Below are positions 51,301-64,000 of a stretch of 64,000 bases of DNA, piece by piece. The stretch is from Montifringilla adamsi (Eukaryota; Chordata; Aves; Passeriformes; Passeridae). Below the pieces are notes generated by a model that searched no databases, had not been told where the DNA came from, and saw only the letters and a list, made by a program, of their open reading frames with translations. The DNA lies in the NCBI GenBank assembly GCA_017590115.1, contig JAGGNK010006559.1:1817054-1881053 (forward strand), in the 5' to 3' direction. The position numbers and the translations under genes were made by a program. The first letter of the stretch is position 1; every line of letters starts with the position of its first letter.

Positions 51301-54300
51301 TGACAGAATCCCATAGCAATTTCCGGGACTGTAAAGACATCCTAATAAATTTCCAGTGTTTCCTCAAGTTGAATGAATCACAGAAATGCTGCTAGCCTTG
51401 AATAGGTTTAGCATTCACATCAACTGCTCAATGGAAAACTCAGCTGAATCACGGTGCAGCTAGAAACAGGCTGTAAATCATGGCTATGGGCCATGAGGTA
51501 TGGAGGGCTGTTTAACAACATAACCAACAATAAGACTCCTTCAAGATGGAAGCAAAGACTTCTTCCACAATGGAAAATTAATGGGTAGACAAAAGGAAAG
51601 GCATTACCCTCTGACTGGACTTCTAGCTCAAGAGAGAGAAGTTTAGGAAATCCTTAGTGGGACAAGAAATAACCCTAGGGAATTGGCAGGTGTTTCTGCT
51701 GCTCCTTACTGAATTTAGAAGTAAAATAGTGCTGTGCTTGGGAAGCACATCTGTCTGGTGGTCAGCTGTCCTGTAGGACTGCAATTCACCTCTACCCCCT
51801 CTTGTCCAGTTCCTTGCTGAAAGAAGCTGAGTTTGAAAAAGCTCTTACTGCTTTAAATGCTTGAAAATATTTGCCTTAAGTGCTGTGGTATAAACCAGTG
51901 GGACTATAGAGCAAACATGATTATGTTGGTATCACTGGGATACTCAGGAGGTCTAATTTGGGTTGGTGTATTTGAGACCAACTTTGGAGATTCCTCAGGA
52001 GAGTTGTCCTTTTTGTAAAGATGGTAAGAAGAAAAAGATAAATGTTTTTTGGCAGAACGTCATGTCTTTGCAGTGTTTCCTTTCAGATGCTCTAACGACA
52101 CAGGGTGGACCTTGGGAGAAGTGGTAGGTTGAGACTTCTGCTGTCTCAGCTAAAATGGGACAATTGTGGGACACAAGATTCCTGAGGGTGATGGGAACTG
52201 GTGGAGGAAGTCCTTTGCTGGGTAAGAGGCAGCCCTTTCCTCTGAGGCCAGAGAGGGAGCGCAAGCTACAAGGCAGGAAACAACACCAGTGGTCACCAGC
52301 TTTCCTGAGAGAACTGCTAGGCCCAGGTCAAGGCAGCAGGACCTGGAGGAGGAAAAGTGCATTGGCTGCTATGAGGGGATCCAGCGAAAAACACAGGAGG
52401 AGGGGATCACAGGTGGGAATGCCAGCATGTATGAAGGAGGGTACAGTCCCAGAGGATTAGCTGGGAGCAAAGGATTGGCTTTGCATGGTGAAGACTGTCA
52501 GGAAAGAGTCTGGCTTAGCTGCTGGACAGAAGAGGAAGGCTGCAAAAGGAGCAGCAAGCAGGAAACCTGCTAAAAATGTGCTAATCCAGAAGTGTTTCTG
52601 AAGAACCAGGATTAAAAAAGTGTCCCAGATATTCAGCGGGGTGAGAGTGTCAGCACAGCCTGCTCTCCCCATCTGCCCATCTCCCTAGCACTCCCACTAG
52701 GTGCCAGTATAGGAGCACATCTACTTCCAGGAGGGAGAAAAAGGCATGGTTAAGACTTCTCAAAGGTACATGTGCTTGAAAATGTGTTTTCAAACAGACG
52801 TGTTTGTAGTGTTCTCAGTTTTTACTTAATTCTAAATATACAGCATGCACGGGGTCGCCAGTGGTGTCTAAACCAATCCCCATGGGCACTATTGCTATTA
52901 AAATGTTAGGTGGATCAGGGCTTTGAGTGGTCCCCACTGCCCCTGGGCAATGCCAGCCCCAAATGGGTTGCCATGGACAGAGCCTGTCCACTTCCATCCA
53001 GCTGGGAAGCAGCTGCATCACCTGATGGTACTTGCTGCTGGAAGAATATTTAATCATCAAATCGAGGATTTTATCACAAAAAAACAAACAAGTTTGGGAT
53101 CCTTTTTTTTTTTTTCTTTAAACCACCTGGCAACCCTCATTGCTAAACTCCTACTGAGTATAAATAATTTTATAAACTGCTTTTGCTCTTCACTGTAGAT
53201 GCTTTTGCAGGAGAAAGCAGGATGACACTTGAGATGGAGGATGCCAGATGGGTACCTGACCGAGCCTCAGAACTGAGCCACAAGATCACAAAACACATTG
53301 CCAGTACATTTCAATCTTTCTGGAAGAAAAGTCTTGCTCCATAACCTGCAGACCACCTCTGCCTGCACTCTGCACTGCAGATTTAGTTATAAAATTAAGT
53401 GAATAAACAGTGAATAAAGTAATTAGCAGGTCGAGTCTTTGTAACAGAGCACTATGGGAACAAACAATTTGTTGAAGTTCTGATGCCTGTCAAGTCTTAA
53501 ATCTTTCTGAGAAGAGGTTAAGTTGCTTTGGTTTCTCTGTTAGCCATGCCAAAATAAATAGAATGTGCTCAACTGAAGAAAATAAATACTTGAATATAAT
53601 GAAAAATCAATAGTACCCTTGTTATTGGGTAGCAGGTATACAGATCTAATCTGACAGGCTGTATTGAAAGTGTAAACTGAATGCTCACACACATGTATTA
53701 GTAATGTCAAGATGAAATGTTAGCTTAAATCTTATCAATTCAGTTTGTAGGACAGGGAGGAATTACTGAAGTAATTTTATCTGAACACCCCCCACATGCC
53801 ACCCCATTTTGGAAAGGGTAGCTCTCAATGGAGTGTGTATTTGTGTGTGTTTAAAAATGTTCAGATTTCAGGTACCCTTCTTCATTGCCATGAAGCTTTT
53901 AGTATTGCCTCAACCTGTCAGCTTCTCCAGTCAGGAAGAAATACTAACAACAAATCTATTTTCATGGAGAAATTTAAAGGAGTCTTTCATTCTTGGCCTA
54001 ATAGCATTATTCCCATGGGCAGAGGACAAAGAAATATACAGCTAAGGAACAATTTCACATAAAAGTTACATCCCTTCGTCCAAAAGCCCTGCTATGTGTC
54101 ACGCTGTTATGGAGCACATACAGGAACTGCCTCTGCCCTTTTGTACAGAGCTGGCCCTTAGGCTCCATGCAGTCTGCATCCACCGGCCCCACTCATCTAA
54201 GAGAACTAGGAATTTAAAGAGATTCCAAGCTTTCATTTTCCAAATCTGTGTATTTCTAGTGCTTTTCCGTAGCATATGGAAATATCTTAGGAATGGCAAT

Positions 54301-55919
54301 TCTTTTTTCTTTTGCTGGAATTAAAAATAAACAAACAAATGAACAAACAGAGTAAAATACAGTCCTCTACATCTAGAACATGGGCAAGGAAGGATGTAGT
54401 GACAGAAGAAAGGAGACAAGGCTTGCCTTGGTAGGTCTGGCCTGTCATCCAGCAGCCCAGGAATCCCTCGGCAGTGGTCACTACAACCTGGTTTGAGGGA
54501 ACACAAGATGAACACACTTGTGTTTCACTGCTCCACTGTTTAAACTAAGGAAATGGATTGCAAGACTCCAAATATTCAAAGAAGAATCTGACCTCTTGTT
54601 TTTGGAGCAGCATCCTCTGTGACACTTGTAAGTCATCACATCAGAAGGAATCCAGCGACAATGAAAAAAAGTCACCAGGAGGTTTGGTTTGGGAGGAGTC
54701 ACAAGGAGGGACAGGACCTTATTTTTGAGAATGTAGGTTGTATCACCATGCACTCTCCTCTGGCTGTCATGGCAGAGGCTGGGTGGTCACCTGGGAGGAG
54801 GTTGTGCAGTATGGTGTGCCGAGGAAAAGAGAGACAGAGAGACCTGAATTTGTCATGTCCATTCACAAGATGCTCCTCCAAGTTATCCAGCATGAGCCAA
54901 TGGACCTTGTGTTTTCTCTGCGGGACACAGAGCTGCTGAGGGTCTGAATGCTGCTGAGGGTGTTGTTGGTGAGGAGCTGAGCTCTCCCAAGGTCTGTTAT
55001 GTAGGGAGTGTGGAAATGGCTGCACCGTCCCTTGGCTTTGCGCAGGACAGCTCTTTTCCTGTGCCTCTTGTGAAAGGGTGACTCAGGCCCATCAGTGCTT
55101 TGATCAGCTTGGAGCCAGCATTGGCAAAACTTCAGAGAGCCCTGGATTACCTGGGGAGGTGCAGATAACAGGTATGGACATTGCCTAACTGCAGACACTT
55201 ATTTGGTGACTAATTTAGGAGAACAATTGTCCTTGACTAAGGAGGGCTTCTAAGGATCCCTATCTCATCATGACAGAGATTTAGGTTATATGGATGCTTT
55301 CTCTCTTGATTACTCAAGGAGCATAAGGACTGTCACCATCACAATGATCTCCTCTTCTAGGTCTCCACCAAAGTGAGGGCTTACAGGGCATATTTCCCAT
55401 TTTGTTAACAGGACAGGAAATTTTCTGAACATTTTGTATCCAGGCTTACCTGATCTGGAGCCCTTTCTCTTTGTTTCAGGGAAGCTTAGCAAACTATTAT
55501 TCCTACTTGTTGCAATTATTTCCCAATTGAGGACTGCTTTGAGTGTCATCCTGTTTGCAAAGGGGATGACTAGGTTAGTGGAGGCTATTGAACTCTCCAG
55601 CCTCACTTTGTGGGAACAAAAAGAGCGGTGGGTGCAGCTTACCTCTTAACTGCTGCTGCTGCTTGGAAGCACCTAAGTGAGATGTGAATGTTAACACTGC
55701 CACATGCATTGCTGTTTGGTATGAATAGCACTGCCTTTGCCACCTTTTCCATCTCCTTTGGTGTTTCCTGCCTTTCTTGGGAACGTGCTTGGCTCTTTGT
55801 GGCTGACTAGATTCTGCACTCCTGGAGTGGGACAGGCACAGGCTGTCCCTCTAATCCACTCTTGGGAAATGGCATTGCCCTTTGCGTGTGTGTGTGTAAG
55901 CACTCAACCCTGGCATTTT
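42971..55919. other. intergenic, no gene seen
   Basis: No coding region is supported. The interval holds an A-rich tract followed by a (TA)n microsatellite near 48.2-48.3 kb and short poly(A/T) runs. GC-richer patches lie at about 46.6-47.0, 50.16-50.56 and 52.15-52.6 kb; their 80-100-codon open frames overlap in several frames and match no protein I know. No CR1 or LTR was recognised apart from the solo LTR to the left. Confidence 0.65.
48178..48306. repeat. A-rich tract followed by (TA)15 microsatellite
   Basis: A-rich low-complexity sequence (48178-48236) is separated by about 40 bases from a nearly pure TA repeat (48276-48306, about 15 units), which is a good candidate for a length-polymorphic site. 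Confidence 0.92.
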
Positions 55920-55971
55920 CATAGACTAGAAAACGGGTTAAATCAATTAGAGCAACACAAACTGCAATTGG

Positions 55972-56029
55972 TTTTGCATGAATCTATTTGCAAGATAAGA
56001 ATTATCTTCACTCCTCCCCCGTGAACAAT
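55972..56029. promoter_or_regulatory. palindromic double GATA with octamer/SOX-like sites
   Basis: AAGATAA (55992-55998) and TTATCTT (56002-56008) form a perfect inverted repeat of two GATA motifs separated by GAA. On the left is an octamer-like TTTTGCAT (55972-55979) and on the right a SOX-like ACAAT (56025-56029). If GATA6 is the neighbouring gene, as synteny suggests, this could be an autoregulatory enhancer. That is inference from motifs. Confidence 0.4.
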
Positions 56030-56189
56030 AACTGACAACATTACACCCCTTCTCAAATGCTTTCTGATAGCTTAATGGGCCCATATTGAGAGCACACAAT
56101 TGCAGCAGTTTTGGTTCAAGAGCTGATGTGATGGATTACGCCCCTCTTGATGCTTGGGGTTGGGATACAATACAGAGAGGCTGCCTGGA

Positions 56190-56207
56190 CCCTCTGGTGC
56201 CAGAGGG
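56190..56207. repeat. 18-bp near-perfect palindrome
   Basis: CCCTCTGG and CCAGAGGG are perfect reverse complements separated by TG. Confidence 0.85.
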
Positions 56208-58405
56208 CTTAACACGGTATTGACGGGGCTGTGCATATTAAATCCAGATCAACCTTCTGAATGAACACAGGCACATCTGAACTTACATGGCTGGAAATCT
56301 CCTTCCACAGTCTTAAAGGAGTTATTTTTAGTAAAAGTTGTTGAAAAAAAAAAGAAAGAAAAAAAGCCCATACCCTTACTTACTGCTGAGATATGAGCTG
56401 AAGGAAACTCTCCTGTCAGATCTGTTTCATATATGTTACAAGAACAGCAAAACAGAAAAGTTCAGCAGGGTATTTCTTCTTTTATTTTTGATTTTTTTCT
56501 TAAATTTCTTTTAAATTTATGGGGTCTGACAAACCAGTCTGGAGGGTGCCAAGTCCAGAGGAGTCTAAAGGTATCCTTCAACATCGGGTGATAGCTGCTG
56601 ATTAGTTTTGGCAGGAATGGTTTCCTGATGCTCTGCAAATGAAAATTAACAAACTCTGGGGCTTCTTGGAAAAAAATATTGCAGCAGTATTTCTTGCTTT
56701 AGAGGTCCATGCCGGGAAGTGCTGCTCTCCTAGACTCAGCCTGGGTAGCTCCACTGGGTAGTACCACACTCACTGACTCCTCTCCTTTGGAATGAGCCCG
56801 GATCTTCCCAGAGCCAGGCACGAAGCAAGGTGGGGTGCGTAATACTTCCTCCTACTTGCACAGCTGCCAATTTCAAAAGAAATAATCTTTTTTTTTTTTC
56901 AGTATTTGTAAACTCTGATTTTTAAATGTGCTGTAAAATTAAAATCACATAAATAAGAGTACCTAAGACAGTCTTTCATCTTGCAAGCCCACATGGAACA
57001 CTTTTGTCCTTTAAGAGGCCTGGTACCTATTTCTGGTACAAAGTTCCCCAAATCTGTCAGCAAATCTTTCATTCCTGCCTGACTTGCCCTATGTTGCCCT
57101 TCAAGAGCACACTGGAGGGTTTGATGCAAGTCCAGCTTACATAAAGGGAATTGTTTTGGAGTTTTGCAGTAGGTGTTCAGTGACATTCTCTCATTTCATG
57201 AGTTTACCATGAAACTTGGTATGCTCATCTTTTAGTGTCAAAGAGATTCCTATTGGAACCAGGTAAATTTTCTAATTACACCCTTCTCTACCCTTTCCTA
57301 TTGAAAAAAAATCTTGATTCGGAGAGCCTGATACATTTTGCAAACCTGTGTCCATTACAGTACTTACTCTTGTCAAGAGTAAGCACAGCTCACATCTTCC
57401 TTAAGCCTTTCTCTATGAGCTGACAGAAACAGGGTAAAGACTTCAAGAAATCTGGTGCAGTTAACGTTTTTGGAGTATAGCTCTGTCCTTCATCCCAATC
57501 CAGTTGCCCTGACTCTTGGTGGTTTTGAGACAGGCAGCTGTCTCTTGACACATCTTCAAGGCCTCCTTGTATTGCATGCCAGAAGACCAAAATTCAGAAT
57601 TATTCATAAAATTAAATTGGTGTTTTTCAGTTATGTCTAATGTGCAAAATTAGTAAGTGTTGAGATGGAAAATATGTTGGGGCTTTGCAGTGTGCTGGCC
57701 CAAACCATGATAATGTTGATGGTTCATGATTTTGTGGAATCAAATACGCAGGAGTGTTTTAGGACAGAAGGAAGATCAATTTCTGAAAAGAGAAGACACT
57801 GAAACTTGTTTCTGGGTTCAAAACCCCAAATAGTCAACAATACTCCTGAAAATTTATTTTCAGAAGCTGTGAATCAGTTTTCCAGTTGAAACATATAAAA
57901 TAGTGCAAGATGATCTCTCCTTCTACCCCCCTTGAATTTCTTTTAATGTGGGTAGTATAAATCTCTGTTCATCTAGTGAGATTTCCTAGCTTACAAAATC
58001 CTGGAGAATTCGTACTGGAGAGCCATGCCACTTGCTTCTCGCTAGTATTTCTGTGAGTAGTCAAAATCAGGAAATTCTGAAAATGTTTTTGTAAATTTTG
58101 TTTCAGTTCTGTGCGATCCTTCTCCATGCAGACCTTCTGAAGCTAACAAGTTTCTCTGCTCTCTAACCTGTTCTGCTGCTGCTTGCTATCTCCAAAGTCA
58201 TACTTGCTGAAATTTGACATGCTGCAGCTGTGTCAGGTGTATGAAGAAGGACAGTGCAAGGGTTTGTTTGGCTATTTGCACTGACATTAAGGGATCCTCT
58301 TTGGAGGACATGGGAAGTGGTCCTCTGCAATGGAGAGCCCTTGATCTTGCTCAGATCAATAAGATAGTCTTATTTTCTGTTTTGTTTGAAGAAATTAAAT
58401 ACTCC

Positions 58406-58427
58406 TTTTTTTTTTTTTTTTTTTTTT
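58406..58427. repeat. poly(T) run, 22 bases
   Basis: A pure T run. No retrocopy sequence was recognised on its minus-strand upstream side. Confidence 0.93.
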
Positions 58428-61400
58428 CTCATAACCAGAAATAGGCAATAATGGTTCTTACTGTTCAGGATTTGTGGTTCAGATGTGCACTCTGCAGGTG
58501 CTTGAGTCTGCTACATTAACAACATTCTCCTTAACATGATGTTGTGTGCCTCCTCACCTTGTGGAGTAGGACAAATGAGGATATTTTCATAGATAAAGTA
58601 CTTTATTTTATATAACTAATTAAAAATCAACTTTTTGGGAAAACTCTGTATTACTTTCCATGTTAAGGCCAGAGCCTCCCCATCCAGAATTTCATATTCT
58701 CTACTGTTTTTTACTGTATTTTGATTAAAAACTGTTTGTCACCTAAGAGCTTGCTTCTCTTTCAGTTCTGATAACCATAAGCTGGCAGGATGTTCTTACT
58801 AGGTCTTTGATTCTGTATCTAAAGAAAGCAGGGGTGATAAAGGGCCATTGCTCTGGAGATTTTAGTATTTGTTGAGTTAAACATTGCTGAGCAGTCTAGC
58901 ATCCCCACCCTTGTCATGAATGAATATGGAAGGAATGAGTTTGAAGTCTTGCTCTGGTTGACTATAAACCTTTATTATACGTGGGATGTTCCTTGTGGAG
59001 GGAGGGAGGCAGTTGCCTCCCAGATGAAATAAGAATTCATCAGCTTACTCACTGCCCTGCTGAGCAGGGTGTGATGGGAGTAATTCAGGGTGCCTGGCAC
59101 CTGCTGGAGCAGGGAGGCTGGCTGGCAACCATGAACCCATCAACCTTGATGCCTGCTCTCAGTGCAGACTGTAAATAACAAAGGCATGTATTTTATTTTT
59201 TCACTGGGGATAGGAACAGTGAGGAGAGTAAACAGAAGGAATTAAAACCATCATGTTGCTGAAAACAGGTGTGGCATGCCCTCGGCTGTCACCACTGCCA
59301 GTCTCTTTCAGAGCTTTTTGTAACAATTTCTACTCAAGGAAAATTGGTTTACATCTTCTGCCCTTACCTCATCTTCACTGTAAGAAGCAATGGGCACATG
59401 AGCAAATCTTTACATTAAGAAAAAAATGAAGCAGAAAATTGCAGAGACGGAGGATAACCACTTAAATGATGTTAACTGACAAAGACCACCTCTTGCTCCT
59501 CCCTTTCCATCCTTAGCCCCCCATCACAGCTATATGAAGGGATAGAACCACGGATATTTTCATGACTTCATTGAAATTTTTCTTTAACTCAAACTTTGTT
59601 TTTATGACATGCTCCTGTAACTGATGTATTGTTCCCAGTTAAATCCACTAGCCAGGATCCATAGTGCCTTTTTAATCTGTAAAGGGTGTGTATTTGAGCT
59701 ACTGGCAAATAGTCTTCAGTCAGGTTGTTACTGACTACAAAGGCTGTCATAAAATTCTCACCAGAGTCACCCATCCAATGTCAGCGCCTTAGCTGGAAAT
59801 TCCTGGTCCTTATGGATATTACGGGAGTTTCACAGCTTCAAGACAGAGGGCAAGGGGGCTGTGACAGCGTTTGCTGTTCCTGGTGCCTAGAGAGATTTTT
59901 GTCATCTGGTCATTCTGGGCTGAATCACTCTCATCTTTTCTTGAAAAGTAACTTGGAAAAGTAACCTGGGTAATGTTTTTAACTTTGCATGGCCAGTGAT
60001 TAGAAATCCAGGTGTTATGGATGCAGCTAAGGAGTCAACGCCACTGATTCCGGAATTGCTGGACTACAGAAACATGGGCTGCAGGCTCAGACTCCATTGA
60101 CTGTACCAACAATTTCAAACTGCTTCTGAGCTTTATTTTCCAGAGCACTGTAACATTTCCAACAATGAATTTAGTTCAAAGTTATTAGATGGACAGAGGA
60201 GGAAAGCCTTTACCTCTGAGGCTGTTAATTTCATATTTTTATATGCAGTAGATTGTTTCTCAGTAGACAGACACAGAACCGTAAATCATCCTGTACAACT
60301 GTCCAGGTGTCAACAGAATATCTGACAGCTAAATGACATGTGAGAGCTGGAGGACAGTGCCCAAAGGCAGAAAATTAAGCCTTCAATTAACAGGAGTCAC
60401 TTTCCTGTGATTAGATTTTGAAAAGCTATGGTTTGCATCCTGCTGCTTACTTGCCTGGGTGTGCCCTGTGCTTCAAGCTAAGCTCTTCAGATAAAATGCT
60501 TCTGCTCCTACAGTGTTTGGAGTTTGTACCTTCAACTGCAGTAAAAGGCATGATTCATGTTACAATTAAAAAAAAAACCCCAAACATCAAGGAAATATAT
60601 ATAAAATGTGAGTGTTCATAATGGTAGAATTCACTTTTACAAGTACTTTTATGGAGAAGTGTTTATCCTGCCATAAAAGAGAGGTGCTAGGTGGGTGTAC
60701 AATGAATTCTCAATTATTCACAAGCAGTTTATCCAGGTTGTGGATTAACTGTGCTGCAAAGGCCCTGACACTTAGCTGGCACTGTGTAAGGGGGTCCATC
60801 TGTACTCATGTGCTCAAGCACAGTGTTCCAGGATCCAGTCCAAAGCTTTAGTGAACTCTGTGTGGCAACACCTAAGTACGCCCTGGCTCCAGCAAAATTT
60901 ATCCTTGTGGCTGCAGTGCTGCAAACATACTTTGGGTTGCACATTAGCTAATACACCCTCTTGGAGCAGAGTGCAGAAATACCTAAGAGATTGTGCAAAC
61001 AGCAGGTTGTATCTGGCAAAGCCAGGGCTGAATTGGAGCTAATAAGTCTGGCTAAACTTACATTGACTCTTTCTGGAGTCAATCACAAAGCTGACCAGTC
61101 TTCACTTTCAATATGTGCAACATGCTAGAAGACATACAGGCTGTGTCAGAACTGTTCTCAGGAGTGACTCTGCGCTTCCAGCTCTGGATGCCTCCCAGAG
61201 TTTGCCCTAAGCACCTATTGAGTTGAAACCTGGAAATGTAGCAGTCCCTTTCTCCTTCTCATCTCTTCCTCTGGCCCTGCTTCCCAGGTGGGGTCCAGTG
61301 AGAACTCAAAATGCTCTAGTTTGTCACCACAGCAATTAGAACTGTGCTGGATACACAGTGGATGACATGGTGCAGTTGAAATGTGCTTAACACAGAAACA

Positions 61401-62752
61401 CAGTTCTTGATGGGAAGTGACCATCTAGAGCCCGTGTCATCCATTCTGCCAACACAATCCAGCATATACCACCATGAAATGAAGTCCATGAATTTGGGAA
61501 AGTCCATGAGTGTGGGAGGATTTGATCCAGCAGTTTGCTAAAGCTAAAAACATTTATGTTTTTCTAACTGCCTTAACTTAGCACTTTTCCACCTTTCATG
61601 CTGAAGTCCCCCCTCTTTATATGGTAATGAAGGAAGTGAATACATCATAAAAATCTCAGAAGGGAAAAAGTCACAGATGAGTCACTGAAAATATTGATAA
61701 GATCACTGAATGAAGCTGACCTATAGCTTTCAACCTTCCTGTTTTTCTATGCCCACTCCTCTTGCAGCTTCACAGACCCAGTTATTCCTCTCCTTGGTGT
61801 TCAGAAGGGGACCAAAGGGATTTCTTCACCTCCTTGTAGCAAAGACATATGCCAGAGTCACAGAATCCCTTCCTTGCCATGCCAGGATGTCACAAAGTCT
61901 TTAGCACCTACAACAGCCCCTGAAAATTCTCAGAGCTACTTATAGCAGCAACCAAAATGTCTTATCACACCCCTGCCTTGGTGACAAATTAAAACTGCAA
62001 TTTGATTATTAACATCTTTCAAAATAAAGGGCTGGATCCCACTGCCCCTGCTGCTGATTGCAAAACTGGACTTGACTTCAGTGGAAGCAGATCTGGCCTC
62101 AAGGGTATATTTAGAGAAAGCAAGTAGCAGCTATTTTCCTAGTGTTTGTTTTACATTTCAGGTTGAGGCATTTGCAAGTGTGGTTTCTGCTGGACTTTGT
62201 ATAGCTGGGGTTGTGACTAACAATAATAACAGGCGAAGCTGTGACTTTGCCCCAGCCCCGGAACAAGAGGCCGCTTTGTCCCCAGAGTCATGCAGAAGGC
62301 ACACGGTGACTCACACCCTCGCAATCCCTTTGCTGGGTTTCCCCTCACTCCACAGGAAAGGAACTTTTTTTCCTTCTATACTTGGCACAGCTCATGGTCC
62401 CCGCCATGTCTGTCCCATAGCTCTGAAATGTGTTGGAAGTGTGACTGCACCGGAACCCACAGGTCAGGGTGGTTAGCAGCCAAGGGAAGGTAAGCAAGGG
62501 TATCTAGTGGGAAACTAGGCTCTGCTTTATTCTGCCTTGAGCACAAACCAAACATGCATCATGGTATAAGGCAGCACCTTGGGATAAGGGCCCCATAATG
62601 CCACAGCCTTTGTCACAGCTCTCCACAAAACCAGTGGCTTCAAGGTGCTCTGTGATTTCCATCCAATCCCTTAGTTTCCAGGTTCTGTACATTAGTCAAT
62701 ACACAAGGTGTCTCTGGGCCTTCTTTCTGTGGCAGTCTCATGCATCAGCTTG

Positions 62753-62775
62753 ATTCATTCATTCATTCATTCATT
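62753..62775. repeat. (ATTC)n microsatellite
   Basis: About six ATTC units in tandem, a short tetranucleotide repeat. Confidence 0.92.
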
Positions 62776-64000
62776 AAGATATCTCCTTCCTTTCAGAGGT
62801 ACCATCCTTAGGTGATGCTGTCCAATGGATCTTAGCACATACAGGTGTTGGCTTCCTGTGAGATTATGGCTCTGGAGCACTCACACAGGGGTAATCTGGA
62901 GAGTATCGGTGTGAGACTGGTGATGGTTGTGAGAGGCTTGAAAAACTGCATTTCTGTCAAGGCGGCCTGGCTGTGTCACTCCTCCGTGTCATCTTCAGAG
63001 CATCTGAACTTACAGTTGTTTGGACAACAGATAAAATGGAGTTTCTTGGACACTGGTTGTTTTTTTCCAGACAAGTGCTTTCTTGTTTTTCATACCTTTC
63101 ACTGTTTATCAGGTCCACTTTTGTTTCTGATAGATTTGATTAATATTTAGGGAGCTGCCTTTGCAATTGCATTGGATTCCTTATAAAGCTCCATAACAAA
63201 TATATTAATGGACAGCTAGATTTGGGGGACACCTGTATTTTGCTCACAATGAAGTTCCATGTTTTCTTACTGAAATGTTCATGAGCTGGTTGAGTGTCAC
63301 AACCTTGAAGACCAGCCACATGCAGGTCCTGTGCCAGACAAACCCGTGCTTCAAGATGGCACAGCCTTTTGAGGAGAGCAGCTTCTCTCATGACTGAAGA
63401 CCAATCAAGATTGGAGCAAAATCTAATCAAAGAAGATACAGCTTCTTTGGAAAATGTTCAGCTGTTGCCCCTTGGGATAAAAATTTAGACTGTTTAGACC
63501 AGTTAGGTTTAGATTCTTGGAATTCTTCTTCATATAAAGTTCTTAACATCACATCATTCAGAAGTTATGCCTCTACTGCTGTTAAACCAGCAGGAAAAAT
63601 AGCTGTTAGGAAACCTAACCTGTGGGACAGAGGATATCTGTACCCTGCAGTGACAGCAGTGACTGCTGTGGCATCTGTATACCTGAGATAGCCTGCATAG
63701 CCTTAAAACTGCAGTGCCTTTTGACACCTACATGCAAGAGGCAAAAATAGTCCCCATGTATCTAGCAAATCCCTCACTGCCTGCTAACCCTATACCTCTG
63801 TTTCAAGTCAGCAAAACTACCCAGGGCAGCCCTTCTGTTTACCTCACTGACCAGGTGTGTGCATGGTTCCTGTGTTGGTGGTCTGGGCCACAGCTCAGGT
63901 ACCAGCAGGTACCTGCTGATTGTGCTTTCAGTACAAAACGTTCACCTGCTAGCACAGGACATGGCCATCTTTTCTCAGCCATGTCACAAGGGCACACTTC

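Larger units (their letters stand above)
56208..64000. other. intergenic, no gene seen
   Basis: No supportable gene. The longest open frame (134 codons, plus strand, 62072-62476) starts without good context and matches nothing known. The interval holds a T22 run, an ATTC microsatellite and several short A/T runs. Sequence near 62.03-62.10 kb (GGGCTGGATCC, then TTGACTTCAGTGGAAGCAGA) faintly resembles an ancient amniote repeat tail, but I cannot assign it. Confidence 0.62.

Noticed and set aside
62072..62476. 134-codon plus-strand open frame
   Set aside because: Contains NNNN and low-complexity stretches, has no recognised domain, and its start is unsupported; probably chance.

Overview
This 64-kb window looks like vertebrate, and specifically bird, nuclear DNA. 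The evidence is two copies of the avian-type LINE CR1, one solo LTR of a family that is common in bird genomes, sparse repeats, scattered simple-sequence runs, and an assembly gap of eight Ns. There are no bacterial-style gene arrays, rRNA or tRNA genes, or CRISPR arrays.

Only one protein-coding gene can be supported. At the left edge, on the minus strand, is the 5' end of RBBP8 (CtIP). It comprises the first coding exon (1744-1855), a probable non-coding exon 1 ending at a clean donor at 4857/4858, and a CpG-island promoter (about 4190-5050) with paired TCTCGCGAGA-type elements. The rest of the gene lies beyond position 1. A CR1 element sits directly upstream of the promoter (5064 to about 5675).

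From about 5.7 kb to the right end I see no supportable gene. In other vertebrates the DNA upstream of RBBP8 is the gene desert that separates it from the developmental regulator GATA6. By that synteny, recalled and not tested here, GATA6 should lie to the right, beyond the window. The interval is AT-rich and carries a second, older CR1 (about 32.68-32.94 kb) with an internal duplication. It also carries a 585-bp solo LTR with perfect 5-bp target-site duplications (42381-42965), microsatellites, A- or T-rich runs, small local duplications and several GC-rich patches.

The most interesting non-genic signals are regulatory candidates. They are a divergent pair of CTCF-like motifs 61 bp apart near 27.9 kb, a palindromic double GATA element at 55992-56008 beside octamer-like and SOX-like motifs, and homeodomain, SOX, FOX and GATA motif clusters between 34.2 and 35.0 kb. 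These are motif readings, not proven elements. I found no convincing novel biological system; this is mostly an ordinary gene-desert flank.
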